A program made the position numbers and the translations under genes. Shown one piece after another: positions 19,131 through 26,014 of a stretch of DNA of 64,000 bases; position 1 is the stretch's first letter, and each line of letters opens with the position of its first letter. Under the pieces are notes generated by a model. It had not been told where the DNA came from, made no database searches, and was given only the letters and a program-made list of their open reading frames with translations. This stretch comes from Cryobacterium algoricola (lineage in GTDB: Bacteria > Actinomycetota > Actinomycetes > Actinomycetales > Microbacteriaceae), in contig NZ_SOFG01000011.1 of assembly GCF_004402485.1 (NCBI RefSeq), forward strand, positions 248,001 through 312,000, in the 5' to 3' direction.

Positions 19131-19740
19131 GGGGGTCGAACAGGCTCGTGGCCTGGAATGTGCAGCCACCGGGCGGCGGGCAGCTTGTGCCGACGGTCCA
19201 GCGGACAATGACCATCACGCGCTGGAGTTGCGTGTAGCCGTCGGGGGTCGTCGCGGGCGGTAGCGTCACGCTCGGGAGCTGTTTGCAGTCGCCATTGGCC
19301 GGCTCGTAACATGTGCCGATGAGCGTTGTGACGGTGTAGACCGTCCCGCTCTGAATCGGGAGGGTCTTGGTAATTTCCACCAGGTCGGCGGTCGCCCCCG
19401 TCGCGGCGGTGTCCCAGTCCATGTACGTGTCGGTCCAGCCGCTTGCGGTCGCGTTGGCGGACCAACTGGATGTCACGTCGACCTGTGTCCGACCCTGCAG
19501 CAGGAAGCTCGGCACACTGAGCGCGATCGTCGTGGCTGCTTGCGCGCTCACGGACTCCATGGTCTGGTTCGCGATCGAAACCGCGAGCTCCTGGCGCTGT
19601 TGTGCCGCCGCGCCCGTCTGGCTCGCGATGCTCAGTCCGATGGCGGACGTGGCAACGATTCCCATGATGCTGATCGCGACAATGACCTCGATGAGGGTCA
19701 TGCCGACATCGGCCTGGAGATGGCGAGGTGGGAACTTCAC
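19102..19740 (-). CDS. Minor pilin, PilV-like
   Basis: This 212-residue protein has the prepilin signal QADVG|MTLIEVIVAISIMG with Glu5, a hydrophobic helix and a 170-residue globular region containing CYEPANGDC and CPPPGGC disulfide candidates. The start is GTG at 19738-19740, chosen because AAGGAGAT lies directly upstream. It overlaps the PilW-like gene by 29 nt. It is placed after the pilin genes and their 3' hairpins, so expression is probably lower than that of the major pilins. Confidence 0.85.
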   Translation of the reverse strand: MKFPPRHLQADVGMTLIEVIVAISIMGIVATSAIGLSIASQTGAAAQQRQELAVSIANQTMESVSAQAATTIALSVPSFLLQGRTQVDVTSSWSANATASGWTDTYMDWDTAATGATADLVEITKTLPIQSGTVYTVTTLIGTCYEPANGDCKQLPSVTLPPATTPDGYTQLQRVMVIVRWTVGTSCPPPGGCTFQATSLFDPHVDLTWVSH

Positions 19741-19772
19741 GACATCTCCTTGCAAGTTCGGCGACAGAGGGA

Positions 19773-19806
19773 TGTGTGGGACGCCGCCTAGGCGGCGTCC
19801 CACACA
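19773..19806 (-). terminator. Perfect 34-nt palindrome after the second pilin gene
   Basis: The 34 bases are a complete palindrome centred at CCTAGG, with arms starting TGTGTGGGACGCC. It sits 32 nt downstream of the pilin stop. No U-tract follows, so it may stabilise the pilin message and reduce read-through into the minor pilin genes rather than end transcription. Confidence 0.6.
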
Positions 19807-19837
19807 CGGGGCTAGTTGATCCCCGTAGAACGAATGC

Positions 19838-20290
19838 CTAGGGCGTAAACGGCGCGAGCCCGCCGGTAGCACTGTTATAGGTTTGTGATCCGACGCTGAT
19901 ATTCGAGTTGGTGCCGACGATCGTGTACGCGGTCGTCCCAACAAGGGTCACAGTAATTGTGTTTCCCGCGGATGCCCGGATCCCCAAGCTCGACGCAGCA
20001 GACGCTGCACTTGTCGTTGCCACGATCGCGGCCGTATCAGGGAAGAGAGCGTAGCTACCGTTGTGGCTAGTACCGTATGTCTCGACGACAACAGCGGCAT
20101 TCTTGAGGTCAGATGCGACGGATGCCTTCCAGGCGCTTGAGCGCTGGTTCAGGAACACCGGAATTGCGATCGCGGCGAGGATGCCGATGATGATGATGAC
20201 GACGAGGAGCTCGATGAGCGTGAAGCCCTTCTGCTTCTCGTCCGGGTTCTTCCGTCGACGGTCAAGTTCGGCGAGACTTTTTCTGAGCAC
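19838..20290 (-). CDS. pilA: Type IV major pilin, copy 2
   Basis: The 150-residue prepilin has the signal KQKG|FTLIELLVVIIIIGILAA with Glu5, followed by the alpha-1 helix and a Ser/Thr/Ala-rich globular head of about 100 residues. I chose GTG at 20288-20290, which gives the leader MLRKSLAELDRRRKNPDEK; AAAGGA lies upstream. The first 75 residues are nearly identical to copy 1 encoded just upstream, while the C-terminal heads differ. There is no cysteine pair. It is probably the fibre subunit, or alternates with copy 1. Confidence 0.9.
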   Translation of the reverse strand: MLRKSLAELDRRRKNPDEKQKGFTLIELLVVIIIIGILAAIAIPVFLNQRSSAWKASVASDLKNAAVVVETYGTSHNGSYALFPDTAAIVATTSAASAASSLGIRASAGNTITVTLVGTTAYTIVGTNSNISVGSQTYNSATGGLAPFTP

Positions 20291-20426
20291 AGTGGAGTCC
20301 TTTCGGTATGTGGAGTGACCCGGCCAGCAGGTCGGATCCAAAGCAGTTTGAGAATTGAATGCCCGAAGCCGCTCATGAAGTGCTCGGCATCCAATCGTTC
20401 CGCAGAGATGGAGCTGCCCCGGCTCA

Positions 20427-20452
20427 TGGGGCGCCGCATGGGCGGCGCCCCA
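20427..20452 (-). terminator. Hairpin after the first pilin gene
   Basis: Arms TGGGGCGCCGC and GCGGCGCCCCA pair perfectly around a 4-nt loop, 38 nt after the stop of pilin copy 1. It resembles the hairpin after copy 2 in its GGCGCC/GCGGCG core. No U-tract is seen; a message-stabilising or attenuating role is likely. Confidence 0.55.
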
Positions 20453-20489
20453 CACCGGGAGATCCGTTGGTACGGAGTACGTCAGATGG

Positions 20490-21002
20490 CTACGGCGTCC
20501 ACGTTCCGAGTCCGCCCGCAGCACTGTCATATACCTGCGTGGCACTGCCGGCGCCTGCACCCGCAGCGATGTTGGTGTTCGAGCCGGTGATCTTGAAGGA
20601 CGTCCCCGCGTTCGTGGGAATCAGGACCACGATCGTGTTACCTGCGGAGGCGGTGACGCCTGCTCCTGAACTTCCCGCCGCGATCGCGACAGAAGTCGTT
20701 GTTCCGGTCACCGTTACGCTCCAGGGGGTCGTGGTTCCGGCGAAGTCCTTGTAGGAACCGTTATGAGCCGTGCCGTAGGTCTCGACCACAAGTGCGGCGT
20801 TCTTGAGGTCGGAGGCGACGGAAGCCTTCCAGGCGCTCGTGCGCTGGTTCAGGAAGACCGGGATAGCGATCGCGGCGAGGATGCCGATGATGATGATGAC
20901 GACGAGGAGCTCGATGAGCGTGAAGCCCTTCTGGTTCTCGTCGGGGTTCTGACGGCGGCGTTCAAGTTCGGCGAGACTCTTTCTCAGCACGGCGGGATCC
21001 AT
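20490..21002 (-). CDS. pilA: Type IV major pilin, copy 1
   Basis: The 170-residue prepilin has the signal NQKG|FTLIELLVVIIIIGILAA with Glu5 and the alpha-1 helix shared with copy 2, then a distinct head with VTGTTTSVAIAAGSSGAGV. The start used is ATG at 21000-21002; a GTG 12 nt downstream would match the start of copy 2 exactly and is an alternative. It is the first of the pilin genes after a gap of 136 nt from pilC, so it probably has its own promoter. Confidence 0.9.
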   Translation of the reverse strand: MDPAVLRKSLAELERRRQNPDENQKGFTLIELLVVIIIIGILAAIAIPVFLNQRTSAWKASVASDLKNAALVVETYGTAHNGSYKDFAGTTTPWSVTVTGTTTSVAIAAGSSGAGVTASAGNTIVVLIPTNAGTSFKITGSNTNIAAGAGAGSATQVYDSAAGGLGTWTP

Positions 21003-21105
21003 TCGTTAGAGGACAGTGAACCGACCTACTGAACGATCGGACTCTAAGAATATTTGGAGGCTATTTTCAGCTGCGACCCATGAATGAGGGGTATTGCATG
21101 CAACC

Positions 21106-21127
21106 GTGCCCCCAATGCCGGGGGCAC
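21106..21127 (-). terminator. Hairpin after pilC
   Basis: GTGCCCCC and GGGGGCAC pair perfectly around a 6-nt loop, 12 nt after the pilC stop and before the pilin genes. It likely attenuates read-through from the motor genes into the pilin genes. No U-run follows. Confidence 0.5.
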
Positions 21128-21138
21128 CCACGGCGTTT

Positions 21139-22368
21139 CTATTTGACGGCGCCGGCGATGCTGAAGATCGGCATGTAGAGCGCCACGACCATCCCGCCGA
21201 TAACGACGCCCATGAACGCGATCATGATCGGCTCGATGGCCGCCGTGAGCTGTTCGGTTGACGCCTGAACTTCGTCGTCGTAGAAGTCGGCGATCTTGTT
21301 GAGCATGGTCTCGAGCGAGCCCGCGTCCTCGCCGACCGCGATCATTTGGGTGACCATGGGAGGGAAGACCGGCTGGGCCAGAAGCGGCGCGGAGATGGAC
21401 TGGCCCTGGCGCACGGACTCGGCGACCTTGACGAGCGCATCCTCGATAACCCAGTTGCCGGAGGTTTCGCCGACTATCCGCAGAGCCTGAAGAATGGGTA
21501 CGCCGGCGCCGATCATGTTGGCGAAGTTGCGGCTGAAGCGAGCGACAGCGATCTTTTTCAGCAAGGGTCCGAACACCGGGAGCTTGAGCTTGATCGGGTC
21601 GACGAATTTGCGCACCCGCTCGGTGTGTTTGTTGCCGTTCCACCAGATCGTGAATCCCACAATGATGACGATGAGAGCCGGCCCGACGTAGACCATCGAA
21701 TGCGAGATGTCGACAAGAATCTGCGTCGGGATGGGCAGGGCACTCCCTAGTCCCTTGAACATGTCCTCGAAGATCGGAACGATGAAGATGAGCATGACGA
21801 CCACCGCGACAAGAGCCATCACCAGCACCAGAACCGGATAGGTCATCGCAGACTTGATCGTGCCTCGAAGCTTCACTTCCTTTTCGAAGTTGGCCGCGAT
21901 TGATTCGAGCGCGCCATCGAGAAAACCGCCTGTCTCACCGGCCCGCACCATGTTGATCATGATCGGCGGGAAGTCCTTGCCGTGCTTGCCGAAGGACTCC
22001 GAGATTGAGGTACCGGTCTCGACGTCGTCGCGCACTTGCTTCAGAATCTTCGCGAGCGGTTTGCTCTCTGTCTGTTCCGCGAGGATATTGAGAGTCCGCA
22101 GCAACGAGAGCCCGGACCCGATCATGGTCGCCATCTGGCGGCTCATGATCGCGAGGTCCTTGAGGCCGACACCCTTGGAGAAGCCCGGGATCGAGATCTC
22201 GCGATTCAGGCCGGTGCCGTCTGCCGATTCCTTGATCGAGATCGGGGAAATCCCCATGCTGCCCAGCCGCGACGCAACGGCGCCCTCGCTCGAGGCATCC
22301 AGTTTGCCCTTGACGGTCTTGCCCCTGGCATCGCGGCCGACGTAGGCCCATGCGGTTGCGGTCGACAT
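21139..22368 (-). CDS. pilC: Type IV pilus inner-membrane platform protein PilC
   Basis: PilC (GspF family) is the membrane platform through which the motor ATPases act on pilins. The 409-residue protein has two repeated GspF domains, each with a membrane segment, for example AMTYPVLVLVMALVAVVVML near residue 165 and a last helix at the C-terminus. Motifs SISESFGKHGKDFPP and SISAPLLAQPVFPP mark the two domains. The ATG overlaps the pilT stop by one base (TGATG), so the two are coupled. Confidence 0.95.
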   Translation of the reverse strand: MSTATAWAYVGRDARGKTVKGKLDASSEGAVASRLGSMGISPISIKESADGTGLNREISIPGFSKGVGLKDLAIMSRQMATMIGSGLSLLRTLNILAEQTESKPLAKILKQVRDDVETGTSISESFGKHGKDFPPIMINMVRAGETGGFLDGALESIAANFEKEVKLRGTIKSAMTYPVLVLVMALVAVVVMLIFIVPIFEDMFKGLGSALPIPTQILVDISHSMVYVGPALIVIIVGFTIWWNGNKHTERVRKFVDPIKLKLPVFGPLLKKIAVARFSRNFANMIGAGVPILQALRIVGETSGNWVIEDALVKVAESVRQGQSISAPLLAQPVFPPMVTQMIAVGEDAGSLETMLNKIADFYDDEVQASTEQLTAAIEPIMIAFMGVVIGGMVVALYMPIFSIAGAVK

Positions 22369-24185
22369 CAGCGCTGCGGAATCGTGTAGGTGTCGCCGTA
22401 GTCGACGCCACCGCCGCCCATGGTGCGTGACGAGTCATCCATGGAGGTATCGGCACGTTTGATCAGCTGCAGCAGGCTCTCCACGTCGTGCGCCTTGTCG
22501 ATCGCCGCCTGGCGGGTGATCTGGCCGGAGTCGACGAGGTCGGCGAGGTGCTGGTCCATGGTATGCATCCCGTCGCCGCCGCCGGCCTGCATCATCGAGG
22601 TGATCTGGTGGGTCTTGCCCTCGCGGATGAGGTTGGCGATGGCCGGGGTCGTCACGAGGATCTCCGTCGCCACCACGCGGCCCTTCTGGTTGGCCCGCTT
22701 GACAAGGGTCTGGCAGACCACGCCGCGGAGGGTCGCCGCGAGCTGGGTGCGGATCTGGCCCTGCTGGTGCGGCGGGAAGACGTCGATCATGCGGTCGATT
22801 GTCTGGGCGGCATCCTGGGTGTGCAGGGTCGCAAAGACGAGGTGGCCGGTCTCGGCTGCGGTCAGCGCCACCGAGATGGTCTCGAGGTCGCGGAGCTCGC
22901 CGATGAGGATAATGTCGGGGTCCTGGCGCAGCACGTGCTTGAGGGCTGCGGCGAAGCTCTTGGTGTCGTGGCCGACCTCGCGCTGGTTGACGAGCGACTT
23001 CTTGTGCTTGTGCAGGAACTCGATCGGGTCCTCGACCGTGACGATGTGGTCGGGCCGCGTGCTGTTGGCGAGGTCGACCATCGCGGCGAGGGTCGTGGAC
23101 TTACCGGAACCGGTGGGTCCGGTGACCAGGACGAGGCCGCGGGGCAGCAGCGAGAACCGGCCGACGGACTCGGGAACGCCGAGTTCCCTGAGCGGCTTGA
23201 TCTCGCGCGGGATGAGCCGGAACGCTGCACCGATCGAGTTGCGCTGGTGGTAGAAGTTCACCCGGAACCGGGCGCCGGCCGCGGTGTACGCGAAGTCGAG
23301 CTCGCGGTCGTCCTCGAAGCGTTCGAGGTCGGCGGGCGAGATGATGCTGTGCAGGGCCGTCCGCACCTTCTCCGGCAGCCAGACGGGCAGGCCCTCGATC
23401 GGGCGCAGGGCGCCGTCGATGCGGATGGTCGGCGGGGCGCCGACGGTGATGTGCAGGTCGGATGCCTCGAGCTCGAGCACGAGGTGGAGGGCGTCGATCA
23501 GGTCCTGGTCGGCGGGGCGGCCATCGGGGCCGATATGCGCGGGGGCGTGCGGGCGCTCGGACTCGAGGTGGCGCTCGGGCTCGGCCTGGATTGCGGCGCG
23601 GCGGCCGGCTGCACGCGTGGGCTGCGGGGCTGAGGTCGGAGGCGGGGAGTACGCACGAGTCGGCGCCGGCGCGGAGACGAGCCGGTCCTCCTGCTCGGGG
23701 GTCGACGTGGGCACGACGAAGGGGACGACAAACGGCTTCCCGGCCGGCGGCCCGATCGGCAGGGTGCCCGGGAGTGTGTACGGGGCCGCGACCGGGAGAG
23801 GGAGCGTGTAGTCGATCGCGGAGCGGGGCGGTTCGGCCTGGCTCACATCGGCGTCGTCGAGGTCTTCGTCGGCGGATGCCGCCGGTGCCGCGAATCCCTG
23901 GAGTGGCGCCGGTGCGACGTCGGATTCGGTTCGGCGGGCACTGCGGCGCTCGAAGCCGTGGCCGCCCGTCTCGTCAAGCTGGGCGTCGCGGCGTTCGGCC
24001 GCGGCGCTGTCGACGGCGGCCTGCAGGCGCGCGGTGCGCTCGGCAGCGACCTGCTCGGCGGCGGTGCGCTCGGCATCCGCCTTCTCGAGGGCAGCACTCT
24101 CGGCGGGGCCGGACGCGATCTGGTCCCACCAGGAGACGTTCTCCCCCGGCTCGACGGCGGGGATTTCGTAAATGGGCTTGTCCAT
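22368..24185 (-). CDS. pilT: Type IV pilus retraction ATPase PilT with long disordered N-terminal extension
   Basis: The C-terminal part (about residues 228-590) is a full PilT: Walker A GPTGSGKST (356-364), VTVEDPIEFLH, Walker B region IILIGELRDLETI and the histidine box ATLHTQDAAQTIDR. PilT hexamers depolymerise the pilus to retract it. The N-terminal 225 residues are unlike standard PilT of about 345 residues: an Ala/Glu/Arg-rich coiled-coil segment followed by a Pro/Ala-rich disordered region. A single frame with good codon use supports one protein. It lies 30 nt behind pilB and overlaps pilC by one base. Confidence 0.93.
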   Translation of the reverse strand: MDKPIYEIPAVEPGENVSWWDQIASGPAESAALEKADAERTAAEQVAAERTARLQAAVDSAAAERRDAQLDETGGHGFERRSARRTESDVAPAPLQGFAAPAASADEDLDDADVSQAEPPRSAIDYTLPLPVAAPYTLPGTLPIGPPAGKPFVVPFVVPTSTPEQEDRLVSAPAPTRAYSPPPTSAPQPTRAAGRRAAIQAEPERHLESERPHAPAHIGPDGRPADQDLIDALHLVLELEASDLHITVGAPPTIRIDGALRPIEGLPVWLPEKVRTALHSIISPADLERFEDDRELDFAYTAAGARFRVNFYHQRNSIGAAFRLIPREIKPLRELGVPESVGRFSLLPRGLVLVTGPTGSGKSTTLAAMVDLANSTRPDHIVTVEDPIEFLHKHKKSLVNQREVGHDTKSFAAALKHVLRQDPDIILIGELRDLETISVALTAAETGHLVFATLHTQDAAQTIDRMIDVFPPHQQGQIRTQLAATLRGVVCQTLVKRANQKGRVVATEILVTTPAIANLIREGKTHQITSMMQAGGGDGMHTMDQHLADLVDSGQITRQAAIDKAHDVESLLQLIKRADTSMDDSSRTMGGGGVDYGDTYTIPQR

Positions 24186-24215
24186 GCGTTCTTTCCTTTC
24201 GGCATGCGACGAGCG

Positions 24216-25889
24216 CTATGCAACAACTCGCAGAATCTCTTCGATGGAGGTCAGGCCCATGCGGACCTTCTCCCAGCCGTCATCACGGAGGGAAATCATT
24301 CCCTCCAACCGGGCGGCCCGGCCGATGTCCGCGCTCGAGGCGCGGTCGACGGCGAGCCGTTCGATGTTCTCGGAGACCGTCATGACCTCGTGCACGGCGA
24401 GCCGGCCTCGGTAACCGGTCTTCGAGCAGTTCTGGCAGCCGATCGGCTGGTAGAGCACCGGCAGCGGCTGGGTCGGGTCGAACCCGAAGCGCAGCTGGTT
24501 GAGGCGCTCGACGGTGACCTCGGCGGGGGCCTTGCAGCGGTCGCAGAGGCGGCGGGCGAGACGCTGGGCGACCACGCAGTCGAGGGCGGAGCCGACGAGG
24601 AAGGGCTCGATGCCCATCTCGGTCAGGCGGGTGATCGCGCTCGGCGCGTCGTTGGTGTGCAGGGTCGAGAGCACGAGGTGGCCGGTGAGCGAGGCCTCGA
24701 TGGCGATCTGGGCGGTCTCGTGGTCGCGGATCTCGCCGAGGAGCACGACGTCGGGGTCGCTGCGCAGGATGGACCGCAGGGCGCTCGCGAACGTGAGCCC
24801 CGCCTTCGGGTTCACCTGAACCTGGTTGATGTCCTTCATGCGGTACTCGACCGGGTCTTCGACCGTGATCACGTTGATCTCCGGGCGGGCGACCGAGTTC
24901 AGGGTCGTGTACAGAGTGGTCGACTTGCCGGAGCCGGTCGGGCCGGTGACGAGGATCATCCCGTAGGGCTTGGTGTACGACTTCTGGTACGCCGCGTAAT
25001 TGTGCTCGAGCAGGTTGAGGTCGTGCAGGTCCATCGTCGTCGAAGAGTTGTCGAGGATTCGCATGACGATCTTCTCGCCCCACACCGTGGGCAGGGTCGC
25101 GACACGGAGGTCGATCTGGCGGCCGGCGTGGCTGACCGACATCCGGCCGTCCTGCGGCTTCCGCCGCTCGGCGATGTCGATGTCGCTCATGATCTTGAGG
25201 CGCGAGATGACGCCGTTCTGGATGCTCTTCGGCGCGCGCTGCATCTCGTGCAGCACCCCGTCGATGCGGTACCGCACCCGCAGGTTGTGCTCGGCGGGCT
25301 CGATGTGGATGTCCGACGCCTTGTCCTGGATCGCCTGGCTGACGAGCAGGTTGACGAAGCGCACGATCGGGGCGTCGTCGTCGAGGGAGTCGGAGACGCC
25401 GAAGGCCGAGGACGCCTCGACCGTGGCCTGCTCGTCCTCCATCGTGGTGGTGAGGTTGCTGAGTTCGTCGTCGGCGCGGTGGTACCGGGCGATCGCGGCG
25501 AGCAGGTCGTTCTTCTCCGCGACGACGGGGATGACCCGCATCCGCGCGGACTCGCGCACGTCGTCGATCGCGAACACGTTGCCGGGGTCGACCATGGCGA
25601 GCACGAGGCGCCCGCCCTCGATCGCGATCGGCAACACTTGGTGCCGCCGGGACATGGCCGGGGTGACGAGGGAGACGGCGTGCCGGTCGACGGGGAAGTC
25701 GATCAGTTCGACGAAGGCGAGGCCGGCCTGCTCGGCGCGCGCCCTGGCGAACTGGGCCTCGGTGATCACCCCGGAGTCGACGAGGGCGCGCACCGCGCTT
25801 TCGTCGGCGGGGTCGCCCGCCATCAGGGTGTCGAGCTTCTCGATCGGCAGTAGGCCGTGCAGGATCAGAATCTCGGTCAGTGAAGCCAC
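24216..25889 (-). CDS. pilB: Type IV pilus extension ATPase PilB (GspE family)
   Basis: PilB powers pilus polymerisation. The 557-residue protein has the N-terminal GspE/MshEN-like domain (about residues 1-140), a central region, Walker A GPTGSGKST (316-324), the Asp and Walker B region DPDVVLLGEIRDHETAQIA, and the C-terminal zinc tetracysteine CDRCKAP...CQNCSKTGYRGR. MshEN domains can bind c-di-GMP; whether this one does is unknown. The start is GTG at 25887-25889 behind GGGGGAGG. It is the first gene of the pilus locus on the minus strand. Confidence 0.95.
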   Translation of the reverse strand: MASLTEILILHGLLPIEKLDTLMAGDPADESAVRALVDSGVITEAQFARARAEQAGLAFVELIDFPVDRHAVSLVTPAMSRRHQVLPIAIEGGRLVLAMVDPGNVFAIDDVRESARMRVIPVVAEKNDLLAAIARYHRADDELSNLTTTMEDEQATVEASSAFGVSDSLDDDAPIVRFVNLLVSQAIQDKASDIHIEPAEHNLRVRYRIDGVLHEMQRAPKSIQNGVISRLKIMSDIDIAERRKPQDGRMSVSHAGRQIDLRVATLPTVWGEKIVMRILDNSSTTMDLHDLNLLEHNYAAYQKSYTKPYGMILVTGPTGSGKSTTLYTTLNSVARPEINVITVEDPVEYRMKDINQVQVNPKAGLTFASALRSILRSDPDVVLLGEIRDHETAQIAIEASLTGHLVLSTLHTNDAPSAITRLTEMGIEPFLVGSALDCVVAQRLARRLCDRCKAPAEVTVERLNQLRFGFDPTQPLPVLYQPIGCQNCSKTGYRGRLAVHEVMTVSENIERLAVDRASSADIGRAARLEGMISLRDDGWEKVRMGLTSIEEILRVVA

Positions 25890-26014
25890 GCGATCCTCCC
25901 CCGCCGGATGACGCTGCAGAGAACCGCGAGCGCACGCAGCACATCAATCCGCGCCCGGGAAAGTTGGTAACGCCCAACGCTAACCCCGCAATCGGGCCCG
26001 GGACAGACCCACGA

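Noticed and set aside
25964-25979. GTTGGTAACGCCCAAC dyad upstream of pilB as a regulator site
   Set aside because: Arms are only 5 bp and there is no second copy near the other pilus genes.
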